NCBI GenBank assembly: GCA_016795155.1 | Contig: JAEUIE010000022.1 | Coordinates: 62,001 to 126,000 of the forward strand | Source: Planctomycetia bacterium | Lineage (GTDB): Bacteria; Planctomycetota; Planctomycetia; Gemmatales; HRBIN36 | Length of the DNA: 64,000 nucleotides | Reading direction: 5' to 3' | In this document: one piece after another, positions 16,882 through 25,417 of the stretch | How the letters are laid out: every line of letters starts with the position of its first letter | How positions within the stretch are numbered: the stretch's first letter is position 1 | Made by a program: the position numbers and the translations under genes | The notes under the pieces: generated by a model | Databases searched by the model: none | Told to the model about the DNA's origin: nothing | What the model saw: the letters and a program-made list of their open reading frames with translations, nothing else

Positions 16882-17832
16882 TCAAGCAGCGGAACTTCGC
16901 TGGGTGGTAATCTGCATGAACAGATCACGGAGCGATTGACGTTTCAAATCGAGACGGCGCAATACAGCACCTCGTTCTGCAACGCGAGAGGCAACTGCTT
17001 CCCGGATGTCAGTATTTTCACGAGTTTGAATTTCAAACGCGTGAACTCCTGCATCGACCATCTCTGCAGTGATGGGTTTCACCGCGGTCACTCCATCGAG
17101 TGATTGAAGTGCTTGCTTCAGGTCAACCGATGAACCACGTGCTTCGATGACGATGCTCGTTTCCTTCTGCAGTGCATCCAGCCGATCATCGAGTGCCAGC
17201 TTGCCTTGCGAAATAATGATGACCCGCTGGCAGGTCTCTTCAACCTCCGGCAGAATATGAGTAGACAGCAGCACCGTATGCTGTTGCCCTAGTTCACGAA
17301 TCAGCTTCAGTGTTTCGTTCTGTTGATTGGGATCAAGCCCTGCGGTTGGCTCATCAAGAATCAATAAAGGGGGATCAGACAAAAGGGCATCGGCTAATCC
17401 GACACGTTGCCGATACCCTCGCGATAACGTGCCCACCAGGCGTCGGCGAACACCTTCCAGACGACAGCGATCAATGGTGTAATCGATCCGTTCACGTCGC
17501 TTACTTCGGTCAACCCCTTTGATCTGAGCCCTGAACTGCAGGTATTCAATCACTCGCATTTCAGCGTACAGCGGTACATTCTCAGGAAGGTAGCCCAGGT
17601 TTTCACGTACCTTCATCGAATCATTCATAATGTCGTAGCCCGCAATCGTAGCGGTGCCACTGGTTGCAGGAATATACGTAGTCAGAATTCTCATGGTGGT
17701 CGATTTCCCGGCGCCATTAGGGCCGAGGAAGCCGACTACTTCCCCTTTTTTGACTGAGAAACTGACATTATCTACAGCGATGACCTGGCCAAACTGTTTC
17801 GTCAGTTGGTGAACTTCGATCATATGACTCAT
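16882..17832 (-). CDS. ABC transporter ATP-binding protein (GldA-like)
   Basis: A 316-residue ATPase that powers the adjoining permease. Walker A reads GPNGAGKSTT, the signature LSRGYRQRVGLADAL, Walker B LLILDEPTAGLDP and the switch His is in LLSTHILPEV. The C-terminal 80 residues form the extra regulatory region common in drug- or polymer-exporting ATPases of the CcmA/NatA type. It is the first gene of the operon with permease, GldG-like and DUF4340 proteins. The 250 bases upstream hold no recognised gene and probably contain the promoter. Confidence 0.92.
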   Translation of the reverse strand: MSHMIEVHQLTKQFGQVIAVDNVSFSVKKGEVVGFLGPNGAGKSTTMRILTTYIPATSGTATIAGYDIMNDSMKVRENLGYLPENVPLYAEMRVIEYLQFRAQIKGVDRSKRRERIDYTIDRCRLEGVRRRLVGTLSRGYRQRVGLADALLSDPPLLILDEPTAGLDPNQQNETLKLIRELGQQHTVLLSTHILPEVEETCQRVIIISQGKLALDDRLDALQKETSIVIEARGSSVDLKQALQSLDGVTAVKPITAEMVDAGVHAFEIQTRENTDIREAVASRVAERGAVLRRLDLKRQSLRDLFMQITTQRSSAA

Positions 17833-18084
17833 GAATGAGACTTTCCCATGAGGAGTGATAACGCGAGGACTATAATTCTAAGGAAAGTCGACAGTAGATA
17901 TTTCTCCCTGCCGTCAGGCATTGGCAGCCTGAATTGCCGATGAATCGACACCGAAAATTTTAGTAGTCAGCGTGAGTATTGTCTACCAGCCTTTTAAATA
18001 ACTGTTTTTGTCAGAATGAGTGGCACTGCCTCGGTGCTTAGTCGCTGAAGTATCCGTGCAAGGCATCGCAACCAGTGGTTTTTA

Positions 18085-18630
18085 TCACTTGGTTGCCCAC
18101 CCAACGGTGATCCACTCTTTGAGTCGCTCCGGCGTTTTGAAGAACTCAATCTTGCGATGGGTGTATTTAACATCGGGGTTGGGATCCATGACAGCAAGCC
18201 CATCTGCATCGGAAACGCCATAGACGACGACTGCATGTCGCATGACGTTTGAAAAATACGTCATGTAAAGATGACCGAACTTTTCCAGTTTGGTTCGCAT
18301 GTAGGCAAGTGTCAACTTTGCGGGATCGAGGAAATCAATCTCCATGCCGTAGTCCAACGCTAACGTTCGGTAGGGCTCCATGGAGTGTCCCTTCAGAGAG
18401 CCATCGCTATCTTCCTGGTCCTTGTAGTCGTTGAGTAGTTTATCCTTAGTCTGTCGCCTTCTCCGCCAGGCGCTGCCATCAACTTCAGTGCTGATGCCAT
18501 TCCAGGTGCCGCCTTTCTCGCCAAACACACCAACAACACAGGCCAGCCACGATTCCATAGCTGCAGCCCAGCAATGTGCTTCGCTGCCTTGGCTGACAAA
18601 GGGTGGATTAAACCGATAGAAATGAGCCAT
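18085..18630 (-). CDS. Papain-like cysteine protease domain protein (C39/C70-like)
   Basis: A 181-residue protein without signal peptide. QGSEAHCWAAAMESWL gives the nucleophile Cys of a papain-like fold (Gln four to six residues before it as oxyanion residue), RHAVVVYGVSD supplies the His, and VMDPNPD the Asp/Asn, the order found in peptidase C39-like and C70 (AvrRpt2-like) domains. AAGGAG lies seven bases before the ATG. It stands alone next to repeat-rich DNA. A toxin- or effector-processing role is possible but not shown. Confidence 0.6.
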   Translation of the reverse strand: MAHFYRFNPPFVSQGSEAHCWAAAMESWLACVVGVFGEKGGTWNGISTEVDGSAWRRRRQTKDKLLNDYKDQEDSDGSLKGHSMEPYRTLALDYGMEIDFLDPAKLTLAYMRTKLEKFGHLYMTYFSNVMRHAVVVYGVSDADGLAVMDPNPDVKYTHRKIEFFKTPERLKEWITVGWATK

Positions 18631-18730
18631 GACTTACTCCTTGTACGATGGGTACTACTATTTGAGCGTCATTTTAACGGAGATGGAGGACAAACGCTAA
18701 AGCAAAATGGGGCTATGTGGCACTGCACGG

Positions 18731-18894
18731 GTGCCACTGTTTCGGTACTTCGTAACAGTGCCAAGCCGGCAGTAGACTTCACTCGCTTCGCGAGTTGCTC
18801 GGGTGCCCTGGTTTGGTCGTACTCGACCTAACCAGGACGGAACTATCATATTCCTCGGCATTGTTAGCCGGAGTACCGCCAAACGATGGCACCC
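18731..18894. repeat. Composite palindromic repeat cluster
   Basis: Holds a hairpin GTGCCACTGTT...AACAGTG with a GGTACTT loop (18731-18763) and a composite element from GGGTGCCCTGGT (18801) to GATGGCACCC (18894) whose left hairpin has the loop GTACTC and right hairpin GGAGTACC. Same family as the copies at 19529, 19778, 24504 and others. It fills most of the gap between the protease gene and the lectin gene. Confidence 0.7.
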
Positions 18895-18961
18895 GTGCGT
18901 TGTAGCTTGCTGCTCGACAACCTCTGTGATAGTATCGTTTCAAATATGAGGAGTTTGTGTC

Positions 18962-19516
18962 ATGTGGACTTCCAAACTACTTGTGGTCGTTTACGTGCTG
19001 TTCTTTCTTCAGGGCACCACTAGCACGCAAGAAATTGAATACTACCGGATCATCAACAAAGCGTCAGGAAAAGTGTTGGATGTCGAGAATGGCTCCGGAG
19101 ACCTTCGCGCTAAAATTGTGCAGTTCACTCGTCAAGATCGATCCGAAACCCAGCAATGGCAGATCGTACCTTTCGGTAACTTCTGCCAAGTGGCAAATCG
19201 AAAAAGCAGCTATGTATTGGATGTGCCGAATCGAAGCATCATAGCAGGTGCCCCTCTGGTGCTATACACTTCGAATCCAAACCGTAAGGATAACCAGAAT
19301 CAGCTTTGGAAGTTGAACAAAACCAAAGATGGCTATTTCTCTCTGGTGGTGTTACACAGCAACATGGTTCTTACTCTGGAGGAAAACTCCAAAGAGGACA
19401 ACATCAAAGTTATTCAGGCAAAATTTGTGGGAAATGATACCCAATTATGGCAACTCGAATCAACCAAATCGAAGAAAGCATCGAATTCCAAACAGCCGCC
19501 TAAGAAGAAACAGTAG
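18962..19516 (+). CDS. Secreted ricin-type beta-trefoil lectin domain protein
   Basis: A 184-residue protein with a signal peptide (residues 1-22, hydrophobic LLVVVYVLFFLQG) followed by a RICIN/RicinB-lectin-2 domain. The three trefoil repeats are visible as YRIINKASGKVLDV..QQWQIVPF, CQVANRKSSYVLDVPN..QLWKL and YFSLVVLHSNMVLTLEE..QLWQLES, each ending in the Q-x-W motif. The tail is Lys-rich (KSKKASNSKQPPKKKQ). It probably binds carbohydrate outside the cytoplasm. GAGGAG lies eight bases before the ATG. It is flanked on both sides by palindromic repeats, which suggests an accessory gene. Confidence 0.8.
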   Translation: MWTSKLLVVVYVLFFLQGTTSTQEIEYYRIINKASGKVLDVENGSGDLRAKIVQFTRQDRSETQQWQIVPFGNFCQVANRKSSYVLDVPNRSIIAGAPLVLYTSNPNRKDNQNQLWKLNKTKDGYFSLVVLHSNMVLTLEENSKEDNIKVIQAKFVGNDTQLWQLESTKSKKASNSKQPPKKKQ

Positions 19517-19528
19517 CCAGTTGAGTAG

Positions 19529-19621
19529 GTGGCACTGCTTCACGTACTCGTAAAGCAGTGCTGGAACACACGAAGATTTTGCACAACCAGCACTGCTTGC
19601 GGAATACCGAAAGCAGTGCCA
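19529..19621. repeat. Composite palindrome, GTGGCACTGC subfamily
   Basis: A 93-bp element starting GTGGCACTGCTT and ending AAAGCAGTGCCA. Left hairpin loop is CGTACTCG; right hairpin loop is CGGAATACCG. Lies 12 bases after the lectin gene stop. Near-identical copies are at 19778 and 24504. Confidence 0.75.
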
Positions 19622-19777
19622 GTGCGTTGACGAACTTCATGAATCAGGAGGTGGAAGTCCTTTCAGACAGTCGTTCTCCGGTCTGTAGCCAAGCGAGCTG
19701 GCGTCACCGAAAGGTGAAGTCAGGAGCCTCGGGAGGCGAAGGGGCAGTCCGCAGGAGTACGAACTCGATTCGGCAGG
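19622..19777 (+). other. Possible relic of a group II intron 5' region
   Basis: The stretch begins GTGCG, the group II intron 5' consensus, immediately after a palindrome, and continues with AGGTGGAAGTCC, TAGCCAAGCGAGCTGG, ACCGAAAGGTGAAGTCAGGAG and AGGCGAAGGGGCAGTCC. These resemble the domain I region of bacterial group II introns. No reverse transcriptase gene and no domain V/VI 3' end are present, and the next palindrome starts at 19778, so it would be a 5' fragment. The match is from memory of motif style only. Confidence 0.35.
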
Positions 19778-19871
19778 GTGGCACTGCTTCACGTACTCGT
19801 TAAGCAGTGCTGGGACACGCGAATATTCTGCACTTCCAGCACCGCTTGAGGAGTACCTAAAGCAGTGCCAC
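19778..19871. repeat. Composite palindrome, GTGGCACTGC subfamily
   Basis: A 94-bp copy: GTGGCACTGCTTCACGTACTCG at the left, GGAGTACCTAAAGCAGTGCCAC at the right. It sits inside a larger inverted repeat, GGGCAGTCCGCA (19742) against TGCGGAGGACTGCCC (19880-19894), so the palindrome appears to lie in the loop of a longer stem. Confidence 0.75.
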
Positions 19872-19928
19872 TCCACCGTGCGGAGGACTGCCCTGGGCAT
19901 CCACCTCTTCCTCATCGAGCAAGCCTTT

Positions 19929-21143
19929 CTATTTCCCAGGCATGCTCGCAACATTCCCCGAACGCAGGGCCATGTTGGCAAGGTGCGCAGCCGCAGCCGA
20001 CGCTACACCTGTCTCCGCGGGGGCTGTTGGCGCCTTTCTGCTTTGGATGCAAGCGAGCCAATTCTCCAGATGCACTAACTCGCCATCAGGCTTGTCATAG
20101 AAGTCAGCCCCCTTGTAAGTGGGTTTGGTCGCAAGCACCTTGCTCTCCAGCGGGCCGCCGCCCTCGGGCTGGAATTCGTACCGACCTCTGTCCAGGTACA
20201 ACGTGCCTTTGGTTCCCATCAGCGTCAGCATGGCACGGTAGTGAGCGTTGCTGAAAGTTCCTTCGTAGTGAACCTGAATGGGGGTTTGGTTGGCACGCGG
20301 ATACTCCAGCAGCGTTTGCACGGTGTCCGGCGTTTCCCAGTCGCCTTGCGAATGCTGCGAGCTGCCCATCGACCAAGCCCGGCTCGGCTTGCTGACGCCC
20401 GCCATCCAGTGAAAAACATCCAGGAAGTGGACCATCAAGTCGGTGAAGAGTCCGCCGCCAAAGTCCCAGAACCAGCGCCATTCGCGCATGCGATAGGCAT
20501 CGAAAGGCTGCTCGCGAGCCGTGCCGAGAAATGCCTTCCAATCCACCTGGTTGGGGCTGATATCGTATTTGGCCCGACCCCGCTGGGCGGCCCACCGATT
20601 CCAGGACAGATGGGCTTTGAAGATTTGACCGAGTTTCCCAGCCTTGACGTATTGCTCATACGCTTCGATCAGATGCGGCATGCTCCGTTGCTGCATGCCC
20701 ACCTGCACGATGCGCTGATGCTGATTCTGCGCATCGATGACCGATTGCCCTTCTTCGAGATTATGCGTGAGAGGCTTCTCTACATAGACATCTTTGCCGG
20801 CCTGACAGGCGGCGATCGTCCACGGAACGTGCAGATGATCCGGCGTGGCAATCAGTACCGCCTGGATGTCTTTGCGATCAAGAATCCTGCGTCCATCACG
20901 ATCCGCAACTACTTCTCTGCCGAGTTGCTTCTGGGTCGCAGCCAGCGCGCCATCCCACACATCAGCGATGGCTACCACCTCGGCATTTTGAGATTTCATC
21001 AAGGTTTGCAGCAGATGGCGACATCTGCCGCCCGTGCCGATCAGACCAATACGGATTCTGTCGAGGCAATTGGCGTGCGAGGAGGCAGCCCAACCCAGTG
21101 CAGTTCCTGCGGTTGTCATCACAAAGTGCCGGCGAGAGGGCAT
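19929..21143 (-). CDS. Gfo/Idh/MocA family oxidoreductase, Tat-type signal
   Basis: A 404-residue NAD(P)-dependent oxidoreductase. The N-terminus MPSRRHFVMTTAGTALGWA is a Tat-like signal, common for planctomycete members. The Rossmann fold starts at IRIGLIGTGGRCRHLL, and the catalytic-site EKP motif is present in DVYVEKPLTHNLEEG. The second half is the alpha/beta substrate domain (FWDFGGGLFTDLMVHFLDVFHW). Sugar or sugar-acid substrates are usual; the specific one cannot be told. It lies between repeat-rich DNA and the XRE regulator gene on the same strand (29-base gap). Confidence 0.9.
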   Translation of the reverse strand: MPSRRHFVMTTAGTALGWAASSHANCLDRIRIGLIGTGGRCRHLLQTLMKSQNAEVVAIADVWDGALAATQKQLGREVVADRDGRRILDRKDIQAVLIATPDHLHVPWTIAACQAGKDVYVEKPLTHNLEEGQSVIDAQNQHQRIVQVGMQQRSMPHLIEAYEQYVKAGKLGQIFKAHLSWNRWAAQRGRAKYDISPNQVDWKAFLGTAREQPFDAYRMREWRWFWDFGGGLFTDLMVHFLDVFHWMAGVSKPSRAWSMGSSQHSQGDWETPDTVQTLLEYPRANQTPIQVHYEGTFSNAHYRAMLTLMGTKGTLYLDRGRYEFQPEGGGPLESKVLATKPTYKGADFYDKPDGELVHLENWLACIQSRKAPTAPAETGVASAAAAHLANMALRSGNVASMPGK

Positions 21144-21172
21144 GGCATCGTTCCTTTGTTAGTTACGGCCAA

Positions 21173-21535
21173 TTATGGAACCCGAGTGTTTTGCAACACT
21201 CTATCGAGTTTCTCGAGCGTTCGAAGGGTAGGTGAGTGTTTGCCGCTTTCCAATCGGGAAATCGTCTCCTGCCTCACTCCTGCCAGCTTAGCCAACTCTT
21301 CCTGCGTCAACCCGGCGGCCTGCCGCCGCTGCATGATATTGCGTGCCATGGAAACGCGGGCGAACTCCACTGCAGGCCGGTTGCCCTGGGCATCGGCCGG
21401 GGGGAAGGCCGGAAGGGGTGACGACAGGGTCCGGGCAGCACGTCTTTCTAATCGAAGCAGCTCTGTTTCTTCGATCAGAACATATCGTCTGCCCTTAACC
21501 AGTTGGATCATTCGTTTGGTGACTTGTGCAGGCAT
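21173..21535 (-). CDS. XRE-family HTH regulator, HigA-type antitoxin
   Basis: A 120-residue protein from the ATG at 21535; an in-frame GTG at 21562 would overlap the upstream toxin frame. A helix-turn-helix lies in the C-terminal half: GLTQEELAKLAGVRQETISRLESGKHSPTLRTLEKL. The N-terminal half carries an AbrB/antitoxin-like basic-to-acidic segment. It begins four bases after the stop of a RelE/HigB-like frame, the toxin-first order of higBA loci, so it is read as the antitoxin and autorepressor of that pair. Confidence 0.8.
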   Translation of the reverse strand: MPAQVTKRMIQLVKGRRYVLIEETELLRLERRAARTLSSPLPAFPPADAQGNRPAVEFARVSMARNIMQRRQAAGLTQEELAKLAGVRQETISRLESGKHSPTLRTLEKLDRVLQNTRVP

Positions 21536-21539
21536 CAAC

Positions 21540-21797
21540 TTAGTCCTCGTAAAAGCCGTCACGATGGCCGATCTTTTCGATGACTACCTGGTTGTCCGAA
21601 ACGAAGAACTGCAACCGATAGTCACCCGTACGAAGTCGGTAATGGCCAGCCAAGTCGCCCCGAAGAGGTTTAGCTCCACTCACATTGGGCCAGTTACTGA
21701 GCCGATGAAAGAGTTTGTTGACACGTTGCTATATAACTAACGGCAACTCGATGAACTCTTGTTGTGCTTTCGCGCCGACAACAACCTCGAAAGGCAT
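21540..21797 (-). pseudogene. RelE/HigB-type toxin gene broken by an in-frame TAG
   Basis: Reading from ATG at 21797, the frame runs MPFEVVVGAKAQQEFIELPL then meets TAG at 21731-21729 (codon 23) and continues in the same frame for 62 codons to TAA at 21540. The second part contains VNKLFHRLSNWP, KPLRGDLAGHYRLRTGDYRL, FFVSDNQVVIEKIGHRD, which is the RelE/ParE-superfamily core (LRGxxxGxYRLRxGDYRxxF and IxxIxHR). The toxin is therefore complete except for one amber codon. A nonsense mutation that disarms the toxin, leaving a solitary antitoxin, is the simplest reading. Confidence 0.8.
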
Positions 21798-22327
21798 GAG
21801 TCACCCTTTCACAGACTAGTGAAGAGTGGCAAGTCGTGGCGCATGCTGACTAGCCGGCCCTTAATGATAAATACATCCTATCGCTTATGACAAACTTGTC
21901 AAGTTGCTTTGTGCGCTGGTGCCATAGTCTGGCCGTACTCGGCCGTCGAATTCTCGAAACAACTTTCGTTAGCCTCACTACGGATCAGTCGGCATCGTTT
22001 CCAATCAATCCAGTGCGGAGTTGATCGCCCTTGTAATGATTGAGTAGGCGGCGGTGAGGGAAATTGGCAAGAGTGCTTCTATGAGCCAGCATAGTTAGAC
22101 GGAAATAACCTATGGCATGGGAGCATACCTGCCCGTCGGGGCAGCCGGGTGCCCGGATTAATTGCCCAAAGCGATCAGCCGTGGCAGGGTCGTGCGGTAC
22201 TCCGCTCGACCCTGAAGTCTCGCGGAGAAGTTACTCCTCAGCAACAGGGTCGAGAATGAGTACATTCACGACCCTGCCACCACTTGTCAATCTCAAAATG
22301 ATCCGGGCACTTGGCTGACGCATTTGG
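21798..22327. other. 530-bp gap with a nested palindromic element, no gene seen
   Basis: No convincing reading frame. It contains a degraded half palindrome with a CGTACTCGG loop near 21917-21950 and the full nested element at 22150-22318. The first part (21840-21900) is AT-rich compared with its surroundings. Confidence 0.6.
22150..22318. repeat. Nested palindromic element (about 170 bp) with outer inverted arms
   Basis: Inner composite palindrome 22181-22280 runs from GTGGCAGGGTCGTGCGGTAC to GAGTACATTCACGACCCTGC. Outside it are inverted arms GGGTGCCCGGATTAA and TGATCCGGGCACTTGGC. An inverted and nearly identical copy lies at 39593-39765, including the outer arms, so the unit is larger than the usual 95-100 bp repeats. 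Confidence 0.7.
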
Positions 22328-24364
22328 TCAGAAGAAGAGGATGTCTCCTTCAAGTTCGTTGAAATCCCAAAGCAGCGCTTCCAGGATGGCAATGATATCG
22401 TCGTAATCACGCAGAAACATATCCGCACCGGAACCGCCGATCAAGGTGTCAATGCCTGAATTGCCAGCCAGGTAGTCATTGCCTTCCCCCGCATTGATCA
22501 CATCATCGCCCGCGCCGCCGTAGATGGTGTCGTCGCCTGCTCCCGTATTAATGAAATCATCGCCATCTTCACCGTATATGAGATCGTTTCCGTAACCGGT
22601 GGTAATCGTGTCGTTGCCTGCCGACCCCCAGTACTCCACGGATCCCGAAAAAGTGGAAGCATCTAGAATATCGTCACCGCTCGTGCCATACAAGCTGACG
22701 CCTTCAAGACTTGCGGCAGGGATGAGTACCCCATCCAGTTCGAAGAAAGTGTCTGTAACCAAGACGGTTTGATGATTCGATTGAAAGCTGATGAAGTCCA
22801 CGCCCGATCCGCCGTCGAGCATGCTGTCGCTGATGTCTGCAGCCAGGAAATCGTCGCCCGCTTCACCAATGAGCTGATCGACGCCCTCGGCGCCGAAGAG
22901 AAAGTCAGGGCCATCACCACCCAGCAAAATATCATCACCTTCATCGCCAACCAGTTCATCGTTACTGGGGCCGCCCAGCAAGAGATCGTTGCCTTCGCCA
23001 CCATAGAGCAGATTGTTTCCACCGTATCCTCCGGAGAGCCTATCATTCCCTTCAAACCCGGTGAACCAGACGCCTCCTCCAAATGAGCCAGCCAGCAGGG
23101 TGTCATCGCCACTGGTACCATTGATGACATAGAAATCCATGTCGATAGCGCGAACGGTATGATTGGCAAGAAATACGCGTGTATTCGTTATATTTGCTTG
23201 TGAGACACTCTCGACGAATGTGACAATATCATACCCTGTTCCACCCACCCAGCGAATATCCTGCTCATCGACTTCGAAGAAACCATCTCCCTCACCGCCG
23301 ATCAGAATGTCTGCTCCCTCCCCACCTGTCAAAAAATCAAGTTCGCCGTGTGCCCGAATGATATCGTCGCCAGCATCTCCATAGAGATAATCCATCATGT
23401 TGGAGCCGTGAATGGTATCATTGCCGTCTCCGCCGAAGATGTAGATACCAGCGCTGTTGACATCAAAGGGAGCAGAACGCACATCGATAAAGTCATCGCC
23501 TTCATCCCCATAAATGCTGAGCGATGAGGCAGCAATTATTCGATCATTGCCTGGCCCGCCATGTATGCTGTCAAAGTAGTAGCTGGAATACTGTCCACGT
23601 GAAACAATGTTGTCATCCCCCTCGCCGCCATCCAACTGAATACTCTGCGCAATCGTACGAATGACATCATTCCCGCCCAGTGCTCTCACTTTGACAGAAT
23701 ATCCCGGAAACTGGTCGAAATCAAAGACATCGTCGTTCTCACTTCCCGTAACATCGAGCGCGCCGATGTTGAGGTAGTTCTGTCCTGTGAGAATGTTTCC
23801 ATTCATATTGATTCGCGTGGCGGTAACACGAAGCGTACCTGAGAAGGAATCAAATGCCAGGACATTGTTGCCGCCGCCACCATTGAACGAAAGATCGAAC
23901 TCATCGCCGTGCAGAACATCTTCATCAGCCAGACCATTCAGTCGATCCGCACCAGCATCTCCATAAATAACATCATGGCCCACGGTGCCCGTTACCACAT
24001 CATCTCCTGGACCACCGTGTATGATCGTTGGCAGGAACTGACCCGGGAAAGTTGGCTCAGGATCACGCAGGTTGAATAGATCAATCTGATCGTTGCCTTC
24101 CATTCCATTGACGATCAGTTGTTCCGGTAGATGAACGCCGAACCCGTTGCTGAATAACTTGCCGGTATAACTAAGCACTGTCTCACCGTTCAAGTACACT
24201 TCAGCGCGGTAAAGGGTTGAACCTTCAATCGGGAACATTGCAGAAGTAATAACATCGGGGCCTGGTGTTCCGTTAATCACTATCGCAGGTACTGTGCGAT
24301 CTTCCAGAACTTCCAGTTGCAATGGAATTCTACGTAAACCTTTAGCGTTTCGAGGAGTGAACAT
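22328..24364 (-). CDS. RTX-type calcium-binding repeat protein with planctomycete LEDRTVPA N-terminus
   Basis: A 678-residue, acidic, probably exported protein. Residues 18-27 read LEVLEDRTVPA, a motif found at the start of many planctomycete surface proteins and thought to mark export. The rest is built of hemolysin-type nonapeptides of the GGxGxDxLx kind, such as GGPGDDVVTG, GGDGNDTIHG, GGEGADILIG, GGEGNDLLLG, GDEGDDILLG and GGAGDDVINAG. These form Ca2+-binding parallel beta-rolls. It ends shortly after the last repeat. No type I secretion genes are adjacent. Role unknown, perhaps cell surface or matrix. Confidence 0.85.
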   Translation of the reverse strand: MFTPRNAKGLRRIPLQLEVLEDRTVPAIVINGTPGPDVITSAMFPIEGSTLYRAEVYLNGETVLSYTGKLFSNGFGVHLPEQLIVNGMEGNDQIDLFNLRDPEPTFPGQFLPTIIHGGPGDDVVTGTVGHDVIYGDAGADRLNGLADEDVLHGDEFDLSFNGGGGNNVLAFDSFSGTLRVTATRINMNGNILTGQNYLNIGALDVTGSENDDVFDFDQFPGYSVKVRALGGNDVIRTIAQSIQLDGGEGDDNIVSRGQYSSYYFDSIHGGPGNDRIIAASSLSIYGDEGDDFIDVRSAPFDVNSAGIYIFGGDGNDTIHGSNMMDYLYGDAGDDIIRAHGELDFLTGGEGADILIGGEGDGFFEVDEQDIRWVGGTGYDIVTFVESVSQANITNTRVFLANHTVRAIDMDFYVINGTSGDDTLLAGSFGGGVWFTGFEGNDRLSGGYGGNNLLYGGEGNDLLLGGPSNDELVGDEGDDILLGGDGPDFLFGAEGVDQLIGEAGDDFLAADISDSMLDGGSGVDFISFQSNHQTVLVTDTFFELDGVLIPAASLEGVSLYGTSGDDILDASTFSGSVEYWGSAGNDTITTGYGNDLIYGEDGDDFINTGAGDDTIYGGAGDDVINAGEGNDYLAGNSGIDTLIGGSGADMFLRDYDDIIAILEALLWDFNELEGDILFF

Positions 24365-24503
24365 AGTAACCTCAGAATTGAAAAAGTCGTATTAGCAGGT
24401 CGATATACTAATCTCTCTGAAACTGATTGCAAACAAAATTACGTTATGCTGAGTTCTAGCGTTCTAGCGGCAGGGTGGCTCTGATTTACCATAGACGGTT
24501 GCC

Positions 24504-24598
24504 GTGCCACTGCTTCACCTACTCGTTAAGCAGTGCTGGACCTCGCGAAATCTATGCATAACACAGCACTGCTTTCGGAATACCGAAAGCAGTGCCAC
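24504..24598. repeat. Composite palindrome, GTGCCACTGC subfamily
   Basis: A 95-bp copy: GTGCCACTGCTTCACCTACTCG on the left, CGGAATACCGAAAGCAGTGC on the right. Ends 13 bases from the stop of the DUF4198-like gene and close to the 5' side of the RTX gene. Confidence 0.75.
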
Positions 24599-24610
24599 AA
24601 CCAGAGTTAC

Positions 24611-25279
24611 TTATCGTTGATACACCAGCGTCACATAATTCGTAATGCTTTCATACTTCTTCCCCTGGTGTTCGCCGGATTCCTTGACGATGTGTCTGGC
24701 ACGCAAGCCATACAGACCTTTGGGGGCGTCTTTCATATCGAAAGTGACGACGCCTTCCTTGTTCGTTTTGCCTTTGAGTTCTTTGAATCCATCGGGACCA
24801 ACGAGAACGACTTCGGAGTCTACTACCGGATCGCCTTCATATTCCACGATAAACGTTCCAGTCTTGTCTTCACGAGCTTGCAAAGGCTGACAATGGAAAC
24901 AGGCGGAGTCTTTCAAGTCGCCATTCTTGTAAATGCAGTAATAGTTCAAGAGCATGGGCGGATTGTTGCCCCGCTGGAATACGCCGTAGGTACACTTGCC
25001 TCGAATGACATGGGATTTTTCTGGGAATGCGGCAACGAAGGCTGCGGTTCCCTTTTCCATCGACAGATCAACATGCTTGGTGGCTGGATCGTGAACGTAG
25101 AGACCAGTTTGCTTTACTTTGTCAATCAGCTCGGCATTGTCCACATCGGGAGCCAGCTTATCACTGAAGACCAGCTTCACGGTGTTAGGCTTGTCGCCAG
25201 GCAACAGCCAGAGGAAATGAGCATGGCAGATGCTGGACAGCATCAGCGAGGTTAAAAGTGCAACAGCAAGACGCAACAT
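24611..25279 (-). CDS. Secreted DUF4198-like protein
   Basis: A 222-residue exported protein. The start at 25279 is preceded by GGAG six bases upstream and gives a classical signal peptide (MLRLAVALLTSLMLSSICHA, cleavage before HFLWLL). The mature N-terminus HFLWLLPGDK and the later Ig-like part (PVVDSEVVLVGPDGF, KTNKEGVVTFDM, GLYGLRARHIV) resemble DUF4198/NikM-like periplasmic domains, some of which bind metals via the N-terminal His. A CFHC motif lies in the middle. No metal transporter is adjacent, so function is unproven. Confidence 0.6.
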   Translation of the reverse strand: MLRLAVALLTSLMLSSICHAHFLWLLPGDKPNTVKLVFSDKLAPDVDNAELIDKVKQTGLYVHDPATKHVDLSMEKGTAAFVAAFPEKSHVIRGKCTYGVFQRGNNPPMLLNYYCIYKNGDLKDSACFHCQPLQAREDKTGTFIVEYEGDPVVDSEVVLVGPDGFKELKGKTNKEGVVTFDMKDAPKGLYGLRARHIVKESGEHQGKKYESITNYVTLVYQR

Positions 25280-25417
25280 GGCAGTCTCCAGAAACATTGA
25301 CTTTTTTGTCCTTATTAAACTAAGAGACGGATTCTTTATTTCCAGAGGCATGGGAAAATCTCAGAGACTGTTGGCAATCATGCTGGTTCGTCGGTTTAAT
25401 AGAGAAGTAGTTCCCTC

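Noticed and set aside
19529-19871. Repeated GTGGCACTGC units as a CRISPR array
   Set aside because: Only two units, each palindromic and about 95 bp, with unequal spacing and no cas genes.
20241-21740. Long plus-strand frame of 499 codons
   Set aside because: It lies antisense to the Gfo/Idh oxidoreductase, the XRE gene and the toxin frame, has no recognisable motif and has the composition of a reverse-strand shadow.
22769-23086. Plus-strand frame within the RTX gene
   Set aside because: Antisense shadow of the repeated GGxGxD codons.
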